From assembly GCA_040079635.1 (NCBI GenBank), contig JBEBJY010000040.1:1-23850 (forward strand): DNA of 23,850 nt. The letters run 5' to 3'. Below are positions 8,997-16,065 of this stretch, in pieces. A program made the translations under genes and the position numbers. Every line of letters starts with the position of its first letter. The stretch's first letter is position 1. The DNA comes from Aalborgiella sp040079635. GTDB lineage: Bacteria > Pseudomonadota > Gammaproteobacteria > Burkholderiales > Burkholderiaceae_C. The notes under the pieces are model-generated. The model was not told the DNA's origin. It searched no databases and worked only from the letters and a program-made list of their open reading frames with translations.

Positions 8997-10325
8997 TTAT
9001 GGATAAAGCCCGCGCAATTCACGCGCATGCAAAATCCGCTTGCAAGCCACAATAAACGTCGCCGTGCGCAGGCTCACCTTGTGTTCCTCAGCCACCGCCC
9101 ACACACCTGCAAACGCATCTTTCATGATTTTGACCAGTCGTGCGTTGATTTCGTCTTCATCCCAGAAGAAGCTAGAGAAATCTTGCACCCACTCAAAATA
9201 GCTCACAGTAACGCCGCCCGCGTTGGCAATCACATCCGGCAACACTAGCACACCGCGTTCTTGCAGAATATCGTCCGCAGCCGGCGTCGTCGGGCCGTTT
9301 GCGCCCTCAATCACCATCTTGGCTTTGATTTTGCCGGCATTGGCAGCGGTGATTTGCGACTCCAGCGCCGCAGGAATCAAAATATCGCAATCCACTTCCC
9401 AAAACAGCTCGTTTTTAATGACTTCAGCACCCACAAAATTAGCAGCACTGCCCGTTTCCGCCACGTGCTTAAGCAGTGCAGGAACATCCAAACCGCTAGC
9501 TTTGTAGATCGTGCCGCCATGGTCTTGCACCGCTACCACTTTGGCACCAGCTTCGGTAAACAACCGTCCAGCCACGCCGCCCACGTTGCCAAAGCCTTGC
9601 ACCGCAATGCGGGCGCCCTTGATGTCCAGTCCGATGTGTTTCGCCGCTTCCACGCCCACTGTAAACACGCCGCGTCCCGTCGCGTCTTTGCGGCCTAGCG
9701 AGCCACCCAGGTGAATCGGCTTGCCCGTCACAACGCCCGTCGCTGTCGCGCCTTCGTTCATCGAATAAGTATCCATCATCCACGCCATGATCTGCTCATT
9801 CGTGTTCACGTCCGGCGCTGGGATGTCCTTCGTTGGCCCAATGATGATGCCAATCTCACTCGTGTAGCGGCGCGTCATGCGCTCCAGCTCACCCATCGAC
9901 AATGTTTTTGGGTCAACACGGATACCGCCTTTTGCACCGCCGTAGGGCACATTCACCGCTGCATTTTTGATAGACATCCAAGCAGACAACGCCATCACTT
10001 CCGACAAAGTCACGTCTTGATGGAAGCGCACGCCGCCTTTGCCCGGTCCGCGCGAGGTGTTGTGCTGCACGCGGTAGCCCTCAAAATGCCTGATAGAGCC
10101 ATCATCCATATGAATCGGCACATCCACAATCAAAATCCGCTTAGGTCGCTTTAGCGTATCCGCCCAGCGCCCAAGATGGCCTAAGTACGGCACAACGCGG
10201 TCAACTTGCTGTAGGTAATTGCCCCACGGGCCAAGGTTGTCAGCCTGCAGGTAGGAGGGAATAGGGGAGTTTATCGGAGCGCCGTTGTTGCGGGCGACAG
10301 AGGCGTGGGTGCTAGGGTGCTGCAT
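8997..10325 (-). CDS. gdhA: Glutamate dehydrogenase (Glu/Leu/Phe/Val dehydrogenase family)
   Basis: A 442-residue enzyme interconverting glutamate and 2-oxoglutarate plus ammonia. The substrate domain has GPGKGGVRFH and NVPYGGAKGGIRVDP, with K132 as the catalytic lysine, and D172 in IPAPDVNTNE matches the conserved catalytic aspartate. The nucleotide domain begins near residue 238 with IAVQGFGNVGGVAG (GxGNVG fingerprint at 244-249). The C-terminus AFIVACKRILHARELRGLYP is shorter than in the large NAD-GDH classes, so this is the about 430-residue hexameric type; NAD versus NADP use cannot be fixed from the sequence alone. AAGGAAA precedes the ATG. It is monocistronic and convergent with the nuo operon. 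Confidence 0.93.
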   Translation of the reverse strand: MQHPSTHASVARNNGAPINSPIPSYLQADNLGPWGNYLQQVDRVVPYLGHLGRWADTLKRPKRILIVDVPIHMDDGSIRHFEGYRVQHNTSRGPGKGGVRFHQDVTLSEVMALSAWMSIKNAAVNVPYGGAKGGIRVDPKTLSMGELERMTRRYTSEIGIIIGPTKDIPAPDVNTNEQIMAWMMDTYSMNEGATATGVVTGKPIHLGGSLGRKDATGRGVFTVGVEAAKHIGLDIKGARIAVQGFGNVGGVAGRLFTEAGAKVVAVQDHGGTIYKASGLDVPALLKHVAETGSAANFVGAEVIKNELFWEVDCDILIPAALESQITAANAGKIKAKMVIEGANGPTTPAADDILQERGVLVLPDVIANAGGVTVSYFEWVQDFSSFFWDEDEINARLVKIMKDAFAGVWAVAEEHKVSLRTATFIVACKRILHARELRGLYP

Positions 10326-10505
10326 GAAATTTCCTTGTGAGTTGATGAATTCAGAACTTCAAGCCTGAAGCTTATAACTCCCCACCACGATTGTCCAAGG
10401 CCAAGATAGTTGTTAATTATGCAAAAAACGCATTAGGTTTAATTTGCATAGTTCTATTCAAAATTGATTTATTTAATTAAATAGCAATTAAATTTTGCTA
10501 TAAAT

Positions 10506-10532
10506 AAAATAGCTATTCAGGCAATAAATGCG
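10506..10532 (+). repeat. Dispersed repeat, copy 1 (left part only)
   Basis: AAAATAGCTATTCAGGCAAT followed by AAATGCG matches the first 23-25 bases of the copy at 15382, then diverges before the GCCGGCTA core. It therefore looks truncated or decayed. It lies in the gdhA/regulator gap where base composition changes. In the frame used by the two coding copies (minus strand) it contains GCC TGA, a stop. Confidence 0.7.
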
Positions 10533-10562
10533 AAGGATGGAGGCGAGTTTTTTTTCTAAAAA

Positions 10563-10617
10563 AGAGGTGCCATAGCCTAGGTAAAGGCTGTACCTCTCTA
10601 CCCAATCTACGTATACT
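10563..10617 (+). promoter_or_regulatory. Imperfect stem-loop/operator and -10-like box before the regulator gene
   Basis: AGAGGT (10563-10568) pairs with ACCTCT (10592-10597), and inside it AGCC (10574-10577) pairs with GGCT (10586-10589). Fifteen bases on lies TATACT (10612-10617), a good -10 box; no good -35 match is seen at the usual spacing, which would fit an activator-dependent or autoregulated promoter. The ATG follows at 10644 after AAGGG (10631-10635). The inverted repeat could be an operator or a leader structure; this cannot be decided here. Confidence 0.4.
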
Positions 10618-10643
10618 CAAAAAATCATGGAAGGGCCTTCTAC

Positions 10644-12335
10644 ATGGAATCGCTGCCGACCCTTGTTTTTCGCTTTGCCGACGCCGAGTTTGAGCAACTG
10701 AGCGGGACTTTGTGCGTATCTGGGCTCGAGCGGCGCTTACGGCCACAGACCGCCGCCGTACTGGTACAACTGCTGGAACACGCCGGCCAACTTGTCACCC
10801 ATGACCAACTAATACAGACGGTGTGGGGCGACACCATCGTCACCGACAACTCCCTGGCGCAATGTATTTCTGAAATACGCAACCTGCTAGGGCCAACACG
10901 GGAGGGCGTGATTGAAACCGTCCCCCGGCGCGGCTACATCTTCCAAGCCCCTGTGGTTCAGGACGTTTTGCGCGCACGGTTGCCGTTGTCGCACGAGGCT
11001 CATGTCGTCAAGCCCGACAAAGCTCGGTCAACACGTGGCCTGGTTGCTGGCGCCAGCCTGATGGGACTCTTGCTGTGCGCGGCCCTGTGGTTGGGCGTGC
11101 AGCTCCTTTCGGCCTCTGAACCCGCCCGACTTTCCCTCGCCGTGCTGCCGTTCCAGAGCCGTGCGGCTGCTGCTGATCAAGCCTGGTTTGCTGAAAACGT
11201 GGGCGAAGACATTACCACCAACCTGTCCCGCATCCCCGGCTCGCATGTGATCGCCCGGGTGTCCACGCAGGCGTACCCGGCTGCAGGCGCAGATGTACGC
11301 AAGATCGGGCGTGAGCTGGGCGTACGCTACGTGGTGGCCGGCAACGTTGATCGAGACGGCAGTCAGGTCACGATGAACCTCTACTTGGCCGACACGAGCA
11401 GTGGGGCGATTGTCTGGACCGAGCGCTTCAACACCACCGTGGCGAACCTGCACACCGCCGAACGGCAGGTGGCTGACCGCGTTGCCAACACCTTACACGT
11501 CCGGCTGGTCGCCGCCGAAGCGCAGCGGCTCGAAAGCCATGCAACGGCAAACCTGGCGGCCGATGAGCTGGCGCTGGAAGCCTGGGCTGCCTGGAACCGG
11601 GGTTCCCCCGCAGACGTCGCCCGCGCCAAAGAACTCGCCCAGAAGGCGCTGGCACTGGATGAGCGCTCGGTGCTGGCCTGGAAAACCATGGCCAGCTGGC
11701 ATCTGCGCGCCCGCATCAGCCAGTCGATTCCGGCCGAACAGGCCATTGCGGGGGCCGAAGCCGCCGCTGACCGCGCCATGGCCATCGACCCCAACCATGC
11801 ACTGGTCCACACCGTGTACGGTGCCGCACAGACCCTGCGCGGGCGGCATGAGGAAGGGCAAAAAGCGCTGGAGCATGAAATCGCCACCAACCCCTCGCAC
11901 CCGGTGGCCTACTATTACCTCGGCCTGTCGCATCTCATGCGGGGTCAGTCCAAAGAGGCCATTGTTCAATACCAGCGCGCTCTGGCCATCAGCCCGCGCG
12001 ACCCGCGCCTGTCGCGGTTTGAGCGCTATCTGGCCTTGGCCTACCTGCATGAGGGTGACTTGGCATCCGCCGTGATACATGCCAAAGCCGCGACCCAGGT
12101 GCCCATGGTCGACCGAACCGCCTGGGCCATGCTGGCCTCGGTGTGTGCACTGGCCGGTGACCAGCCCTGCGCACAGGCGGCCGCTAGCAAATTGAGACAA
12201 CTCTGGCCGGCATTCTCGATTGCCCAAGGCGAGTCCGAGTGGCCTCCAGCGCGGCCTGAATTTACCGCCCAGCACGCCGACTACTTGCGCGGCCTCAAGC
12301 TCGCGGGGTTGTCAGACCATGCCCCGCAGCCGTAA
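10644..12335 (+). CDS. CadC/ToxR-type winged-helix regulator with membrane segment and TPR tail
   Basis: A 563-residue one-component regulator. Residues about 8-102 are an OmpR/PhoB-type winged helix: LRPQTAAVLVQLLEHAGQLV, the WGDTIVTDNSLAQCISEIRN recognition region, and the wing VPRRGYIFQAP. A single hydrophobic segment (about 132-155, GLVAGASLMGLLLCAALWLG) places the rest outside the cytoplasm. Residues 163-275 (LAVLPFQSR ... WFAENVGEDITTNLSRI ... VRYVVAGNVDRDG) match the TolB/FlgO-like domain common in this regulator class, and about 300-550 are TPR-like helical repeats (AIDPNHALVHTVYGAAQTL, AIATNPSHPVAYYYLGLSHL-like units). It is much richer in G+C than the nuo and hem genes, suggesting transfer. 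It meets the cupin gene tail to tail 13 bases apart. Its targets are unknown; the cupin and cytochrome are plausible candidates. Confidence 0.85.
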   Translation: MESLPTLVFRFADAEFEQLSGTLCVSGLERRLRPQTAAVLVQLLEHAGQLVTHDQLIQTVWGDTIVTDNSLAQCISEIRNLLGPTREGVIETVPRRGYIFQAPVVQDVLRARLPLSHEAHVVKPDKARSTRGLVAGASLMGLLLCAALWLGVQLLSASEPARLSLAVLPFQSRAAAADQAWFAENVGEDITTNLSRIPGSHVIARVSTQAYPAAGADVRKIGRELGVRYVVAGNVDRDGSQVTMNLYLADTSSGAIVWTERFNTTVANLHTAERQVADRVANTLHVRLVAAEAQRLESHATANLAADELALEAWAAWNRGSPADVARAKELAQKALALDERSVLAWKTMASWHLRARISQSIPAEQAIAGAEAAADRAMAIDPNHALVHTVYGAAQTLRGRHEEGQKALEHEIATNPSHPVAYYYLGLSHLMRGQSKEAIVQYQRALAISPRDPRLSRFERYLALAYLHEGDLASAVIHAKAATQVPMVDRTAWAMLASVCALAGDQPCAQAAASKLRQLWPAFSIAQGESEWPPARPEFTAQHADYLRGLKLAGLSDHAPQP

Positions 12336-12348
12336 AGTTCAGTAAAGG

Positions 12349-12864
12349 CTACTTGGCCGCTGCCGTTGGCGGTTCAACAAAGCGGGTCGCGGTCGGCCCA
12401 CCGCCGACTATTTGAACAATGACGCCGTCTTCCTTGATCTGCGAGAAATGGTTCACATTGGCCGGCTCGGTGTAAAAGCTCCCTGCGGGCAGTGCTTTCA
12501 GTTTTGCCGGGTCAAACTTGTCGCCATAACCCACATACCAGGTGCCTGAAATGATGGTGTAGGCACGGGCTTCGGGGTGGGAGTGCGCCTGCGAGATGCT
12601 GTTGGCCGGGAATTTGACCCGCTCAACATACGGCCCCGGTTTGGTGGAATCGCCTATCAATGGGGCAATTTCATGGCCGGGGACGCGGCCTGGCCGCCAT
12701 TTCAGTTCATCGCTGGTGATTCTGAGCGCGCCTTCCGGCAGGTCATCGGCAGCATACGCGCCCAAAACCGTCAGGCCGAGCGCCAAAACCGCGACCAAGT
12801 GGACACAGTGGCTCGCTGTGCGATTGGTTTGTATTCTTGAAGTATTTGTGTGTAGGCTATGCAT
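12349..12864 (-). CDS. Secreted cupin-domain protein
   Basis: A 171-residue single-domain cupin with an N-terminal signal peptide: a polar stretch, the hydrophobic core VHLVAVLALGLTVLG and a cleavage site near AYA-AD (residues 38-39). Cupin motif 1 is seen as QAHSHPEARAYTIISGTW, with candidate metal ligands H94, H96 and E98; motif 2 as LPAGSFYTEPANVNHF, with H139. The fold and metal ligands are visible, but the substrate is not. GGAGGAAG precedes the ATG, a strong ribosome binding site. It lies downstream of the cytochrome gene on the same strand (68-base gap) and may share its transcript. Periplasmic location is inferred from the signal peptide. Confidence 0.82.
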   Translation of the reverse strand: MHSLHTNTSRIQTNRTASHCVHLVAVLALGLTVLGAYAADDLPEGALRITSDELKWRPGRVPGHEIAPLIGDSTKPGPYVERVKFPANSISQAHSHPEARAYTIISGTWYVGYGDKFDPAKLKALPAGSFYTEPANVNHFSQIKEDGVIVQIVGGGPTATRFVEPPTAAAK

Positions 12865-12932
12865 GGCTTCCTCCGATCAAGTAAAGCTGATTAATAAAGG
12901 TGAGACGTTTGTCAGCAGAATTCACATCACAG

Positions 12933-13520
12933 TTATTTCTGCAAAACTTGAAAAGCTTCGGTCCGTTTGAAAACCGTACTGTCGTTGATGAAACCGAGTT
13001 TTTCGGCCGTGTGACAGGTCATGCAAGCCGATCGCGCGTTTTGAAACGCTATGCGAGCTTGCTCAATGTTCTTTCCAGTCAGGGAATCGTGCATTGATTT
13101 GTAAACCCCACTGTCCAGAAACACCTCTTCCATGTTTTGCGTACGGGTGGGCCGCTTGATGCCTGCAACCGTCATGCGTCCACGTATTTTTTCAAGATGG
13201 TAGATGCTTAAATCCCAATTTCCTTTTTGAAGGGCGCTATGCAACTCCTCAAAACGATGGGCAATATCCTGCATTTCGAGGTCGCCAGCACCCGCCCACA
13301 GCTCAATGCGGCGCATCCGCTCGACATCATCGTTGGCATCCAGCAGCCATTTCCGCGAAGGGGGTTTGGTTTGTTTCCCTAATTCACCATCGGCCTTGGG
13401 GAAGCGGGGCGCAATCCCAGTGGATGGCACAACACTTACCTGGGCTTGTGATGTAAGGCTGAAGCCCAGCAACAGGGCAAATAGCAATGGACGACTTCGG
13501 TTTTTTTTGAACGTTTTCAT
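12933..13520 (-). CDS. Periplasmic c-type cytochrome, cytochrome c'-like (class II)
   Basis: A 195-residue protein with a signal peptide (KKNRSRPLLFALLLGFSLTSQAQ, cleavage near AQA-QV) and one haem-binding motif CMTCH at residues 166-170, near the C-terminus. A C-terminal CxxCH after a mostly helical, charged domain (DDVERMRRIELWAGAGDLEM, FEELHSALQKGNWDLSIYHL) is the layout of class II cytochromes c (c' and c-556), so a four-helix bundle is likely; the exact subclass is not certain. AAGGAGT just before the ATG is a near-perfect ribosome binding site. A palindrome lies 28-47 bases upstream of the start (13548-13567). Electron transfer or gas binding in the periplasm is inferred from the family. 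Confidence 0.75.
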   Translation of the reverse strand: MKTFKKNRSRPLLFALLLGFSLTSQAQVSVVPSTGIAPRFPKADGELGKQTKPPSRKWLLDANDDVERMRRIELWAGAGDLEMQDIAHRFEELHSALQKGNWDLSIYHLEKIRGRMTVAGIKRPTRTQNMEEVFLDSGVYKSMHDSLTGKNIEQARIAFQNARSACMTCHTAEKLGFINDSTVFKRTEAFQVLQK

Positions 13521-13547
13521 AGTGACTCCTTGGGTTCAAGGTTGAAA

Positions 13548-13567
13548 TGTTGCGCGATATCGCAACA
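13548..13567. promoter_or_regulatory. Palindrome upstream of the cytochrome gene, candidate operator
   Basis: TGTTGCG and CGCAACA form a perfect 7-base inverted repeat around CGATAT. The inner GCGATATCGC (13554-13563) is itself a perfect palindrome. It sits 28 bases before the ATG of the cytochrome gene, so it would lie in or just after its promoter. The binding protein is not known. Confidence 0.45.
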
Positions 13568-13609
13568 CCTTCACTATGGTTCGCACCGTCAGATTAGTCT
13601 TGAACAAAC

Positions 13610-13656
13610 CCTGAAAAGGTTCTGAAAGCGCCTGAATTCAGGCAACAGGTTTCAGG
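13610..13656. repeat. Nested inverted repeats between the LapA-like and cytochrome genes
   Basis: CCTGAAA (13610-13616) and TTTCAGG (13650-13656) enclose a perfect palindrome CCTGAATTCAGG (13631-13642). The structure lies directly after the LapA-like gene on its strand and could form a transcript-end hairpin, but no T-run follows. The right arm runs on as TTCAGGCAATA, which matches the start of the dispersed repeat family. Confidence 0.4.
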
Positions 13657-13678
13657 CAATAGGTGCTCAAATGCGTAT

Positions 13679-14170
13679 TCAACCCAATTTGACCGGCATC
13701 GTCGTCTTCACAAACCGATCCTCAAACTCCCCAATATGCGCCGCCAGTGTGTTGGTAGCCTGTCCCAAGGAAACATTGAGCTCTTTGCTAAGCAGGTCGA
13801 CGCGGTTCAGCAAGACCGTCCTAGATTCTGCTTCTCGGCTCGCCTGTTTGGCTATCTCTGACTCCAGAACGCTGCGCAGCTCGGTGAAGCGCGAGGCTTC
13901 CGCTTTTTCAGCCAAAGCAATATTGGCCTCCAGTTTGCGCGACAAACGACGCGTTTCCAGTAGTGACGAAGTCTGCATGTAAACAACATACAACAAAAAA
14001 AGAACCGTCACAACCACCAGCACAGCCAGCATGAGCAAGCCAATCGGCATACGAATGATGGCAAAGCCGATGGATAAATCAACCGGCACCACAAAAGCCC
14101 CCCAGTTGAGCGAAGCGACAGCGCCTGTGGCCGTCAAAATAAGTATCAATAGCAATGTAAAAAGTCGCAT
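13679..14170 (-). CDS. LapA-like membrane protein with coiled-coil tail
   Basis: A 163-residue protein with two membrane helices: MRLFTLLLILILTATGAVAS and, after a short loop (NWGAFVVPVDLSIGFAIIRM), PIGLLMLAVLVVVTVLFLLY. This matches the layout of the LapA/DUF1049 domain (helix, short segment with a conserved Asn-Trp and hydrophobic strand, helix). The remaining about 95 residues are charged and likely coiled coil (LETRRLSRKLEANIALAEKA and onward). The ATG at 14170 is chosen because GAAGGA lies 8-13 bases before it; a TTG five codons upstream (14185) would be part of that ribosome site. The role is unknown; LapA is linked to lipopolysaccharide assembly in E. coli, but this relation is at domain level only. 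It follows the amidohydrolase gene on the same strand. Confidence 0.6.
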   Translation of the reverse strand: MRLFTLLLILILTATGAVASLNWGAFVVPVDLSIGFAIIRMPIGLLMLAVLVVVTVLFLLYVVYMQTSSLLETRRLSRKLEANIALAEKAEASRFTELRSVLESEIAKQASREAESRTVLLNRVDLLSKELNVSLGQATNTLAAHIGEFEDRFVKTTMPVKLG

Positions 14171-14293
14171 GATGTGTTCCTTCAATCCTTTATGAAGGTC
14201 AGTCTAGCGATTACCCACCTGTTTGAACACACTTTTGCGCGGAACAGGCGATATTGACGGCTTTGTCCTACAGCATTGCCACTTTTTCCAAAT

Positions 14294-15349
14294 TTAGCCC
14301 TCAAATCCAGCTAAAACATTGCCCGCATTCACACCCAGCTCCTTTGCTGCGTAACCGCCTTCCAAGATAAACACAGTCGGCAAACCCAACCGTTTCAACG
14401 CCTCGCCCAGTTCAATGAAGTCGCTAGATTTGAGCGCAAAGGTCGAAATCGGGTCATCTTCAAACGTGTCCAACCCCAGCGAAACCACCAAAGCGTCCGT
14501 ACCAAACTGCGTGATTTTCTCGCAAGCTGTGGCCAAAGCCGCAAACCATACCGCTTTTGAACTGCCCGCCGGCAGTGGCAAATTCAAGTTAAACCCATGC
14601 CCCGCGCCTTCGCCAATTTCGTCGGCATGCCCCAAGTAAAACGGATACTCCGTACGCGGGTCGCCGTGGATGCTGATGAATAGCACATCCGCGCGGTCGT
14701 AAAAAATGCTTTGCGTGCCGTTGCCATGATGGTAGTCCACATCCAAAATTGCCACTTTGGCGTTGCTTTGCTTAAACTTATATTGGTTCAGAAGGGTCTG
14801 CGCCGCCACAGCCGCATTGTTCAAAAAACAATACCCACCCATGAAGTCCGCTCCCGCGTGGTGGCCAGGCGGGCGGGTTGCGCAGAAGGCAGTTTTGATG
14901 CCAGATTCGCCTGACACCAGCACTGCCGCACTAGCCGCCGTATCCGCCCCTGCCTTAGCCGCAGCCCATGTCCCAGCCACCATCGGCGTGCCGTTGTCCA
15001 TAGAGTACAAACCCAGCTTCGCCGTGAAATTCTGCGGCTCCACATCGCTGCGCAGCGTGCGCACCGGCCAAACGGATGGGAAAGGCTGCCGCGCTGCGTT
15101 CCCCGCATCAACCGCAACCCATTGCGCCCAAGCCGACTCTAAAAACGCCAAATACCGCGCTGAATGCACTTGCCGCAGCACCGCTGCACTGTCCACATCC
15201 GGTTCCCGAACCTCATGCCCCCGTGCCACCAGCTCAGCCTGAACAAAATCCGCCCGAGACGGCGATTCAAAACAAGCCACCCGTTCACCCCTGAAGAACT
15301 CGTACTCGGGCGCGTGGAGGTGGTGTTTTGGGGTGAAGTAGGTAATCAA
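14294..15349 (-). CDS. Acetylpolyamine amidohydrolase / histone-deacetylase family enzyme
   Basis: A 351-residue zinc hydrolase of the arginase/deacetylase fold. Active-site parts are all visible: RPPGHHAG (H163, H164), the zinc ligands D205 and H207 in ILDVDYHHGNGT, D294 in SLGLDTFEDDP, and the catalytic-type tyrosine Y333 in LEGGY. The sequences SFPVR-like VWPVRTLRSD, TPMVAGTWAAA, GGYCFLNNAAVAAQ and ISIHGDPRTEYPFYLG match the polyamine-specific branch (as in Mycoplana ramosa AphA, 341 residues), so removal of acetyl groups from acetylated polyamines is the likely reaction. No ATG is available: the frame opens just upstream after a TGA, and a TTG at 15349 gives the family N-terminus, with GAAAGAA a few bases before it. 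The dispersed repeat at 15382 lies 32 bases upstream. Confidence 0.88.
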   Translation of the reverse strand: MITYFTPKHHLHAPEYEFFRGERVACFESPSRADFVQAELVARGHEVREPDVDSAAVLRQVHSARYLAFLESAWAQWVAVDAGNAARQPFPSVWPVRTLRSDVEPQNFTAKLGLYSMDNGTPMVAGTWAAAKAGADTAASAAVLVSGESGIKTAFCATRPPGHHAGADFMGGYCFLNNAAVAAQTLLNQYKFKQSNAKVAILDVDYHHGNGTQSIFYDRADVLFISIHGDPRTEYPFYLGHADEIGEGAGHGFNLNLPLPAGSSKAVWFAALATACEKITQFGTDALVVSLGLDTFEDDPISTFALKSSDFIELGEALKRLGLPTVFILEGGYAAKELGVNAGNVLAGFEG

Positions 15350-15381
15350 GGCAATTCTTTCGTTGAAAATTCACTATGAAT

Positions 15382-15426
15382 AATATAGCTATTCAGGCAA
15401 TAAATACGCCGGCTAAGTGCCAATTT
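15382..15426 (+). repeat. Dispersed repeat, copy 2 (full length, intergenic)
   Basis: It contains TAGCTATTCAGGCAATAAAT followed by ACGCCGGCTAAGTGCCAATTT. The 21-base stretch from A15395 through the GCCGGCTA core is identical in copy 3. It lies between the amidohydrolase start and the broken DUF1801 gene, in the 111-base gap 15350-15460. The ends (AATAGCT ... CCAATTT) are weakly inverted relative to each other. An inverted repeat TTGAGCA/TGCTCAA (15425-15431 and 15458-15464) flanks its right side. Confidence 0.85.
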
Positions 15427-15460
15427 GAGCACTTTTTTTGAAGGTTCTAAACCTGCTTGC

Positions 15461-15826
15461 TCAAGTTCTGCCTAACGCTTGCTTTACTCTGAACTTCACA
15501 ATCTTTTTCAGCAAAGCCAGCGGCAGCGGTTTGTCCAGCGGAAACTGCACCGACCCCTTGGCACTTTTGTACCCCGCCAGCTCGCCCTGAAAAGCAGCAA
15601 TCCCTGCCGCACCTGGGTAAAACCCAATATGCTTTTTGAACCCCGCGAAATGCACCAAATTGCCATTCAACTTGAAAGTCGGAATCCGTTAGCTAATCGC
15701 CTCAGTCGCGCTAGGTGCCGCTTTTTGGATGGTTTGGCGCATTTGCGTGAGCAGGGCTTGCACCTCTGGCGGGAATTGGGCGATGTAGGTGTCAATGGAG
15801 TCGGGGATTGGGGCGTTAGATTTCAC
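15461..15826 (-). pseudogene. DUF1801-type protein, broken by an in-frame stop
   Basis: Read on the minus strand from a GTG at 15826, the frame gives SNAPIPDSIDTYIAQFPPEV ... ATEAIS, then TAA (15689-15691), then RIPTFKLNGNLVHFAGFKKH ... FPLDKPLPLALLKKIVKFRV to a TGA at 15461. The whole is 121 codons in one frame, the size and pattern of DUF1801 (YdhG-like) proteins, in which the interrupted spot normally reads AISYGIPTFK. So the codons for Tyr-Gly appear changed to stop-Arg; a single nonsense change or a compensating base gain and loss would both do this. No frameshift is seen elsewhere. Function of DUF1801 proteins is not settled. It follows the small antitoxin-like gene by 5 bases. A sequencing error is the main alternative. 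Confidence 0.75.
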
Positions 15827-15831
15827 GGTTG

Positions 15832-16032
15832 TTAGTCCGCATTCCTTGCTAAATTTGATGGCTTTTCGAGCAAACGTTTTTTGATCATCGTTTCAGTTGC
15901 AGCTAACTTGAATTTTTCCAAACTGGTTTTTGTCAGCGATGAACGATTCAACTCGCCAGCTTCGAAAGCGTTTAAAAGCGCTTGTTCTCCAGCATCAAGT
16001 TTTAGAGCAGGTTTTGGATTTAACTTTTTCAT
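15832..16032 (-). CDS. Small antitoxin-like protein, possibly truncated
   Basis: A 66-residue charged protein. The stretch LKLDAGEQALLNAFEAGEL ... LEKFKLAATETMIKKR resembles the N-terminal half of CopG/BrnA-like antitoxins (pattern L-x-EEQ-x-LL-x-x-FE-x-GE ... A-A-x-E-T-x-K-K), but the ribbon-helix-helix DNA-binding part that should follow (a conserved IRLS segment) is absent and replaced by LLEKPSNLARNAD. It is therefore either a decayed antitoxin or a different family; no partner toxin is recognisable nearby. No good ribosome binding site precedes the ATG. It is divergent from the Phd antitoxin gene (68-base gap) and just upstream of the broken DUF1801 gene. Moderate to low confidence that it is expressed. 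Confidence 0.45.
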   Translation of the reverse strand: MKKLNPKPALKLDAGEQALLNAFEAGELNRSSLTKTSLEKFKLAATETMIKKRLLEKPSNLARNAD

Positions 16033-16065
16033 CGAAATTTGCTTTATTCAGAATTTTAAATCAAT

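Larger units (their letters stand above)
10326..10643. other. AT-rich divergent intergenic region between gdhA and the regulator gene
   Basis: This 318-base gap holds the promoters of gdhA (- strand) and of the wHTH regulator (+ strand). It contains a short inverted repeat CTTCA-AGCC-TGAAG (10359-10372), an AT-rich palindromic stretch with TAGCAA-TTAAATT-TTGCTA, the left part of the dispersed repeat (10506-10532), an imperfect stem-loop (10563-10597) and a TATACT -10-like box (10612-10617). No gene or RNA gene is evident. Base composition changes sharply from AT-rich to GC-rich across its right half, which marks the left edge of the accessory block. Confidence 0.6.

Noticed and set aside
9027..10154. 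Plus-strand open frames opposite glutamate dehydrogenase
   Set aside because: They are antisense shadows of a well-conserved gene and show no recognisable domain or ribosome binding site.
11401..12275. Long open frames on other frames of the regulator gene (for example 11401-12075 + and 11493-12275 -)
   Set aside because: They are shadows caused by GC-rich codon bias; their translations are rich in Pro/Trp/Arg or Gly/His without family patterns, while the frame of 10644-12335 shows clear domains.
15689..15691. TAA in the DUF1801 gene as programmed recoding
   Set aside because: TAA is not a known selenocysteine or pyrrolysine codon, no recoding signal is evident, and neighbouring Gly to Arg change suggests decay or error.
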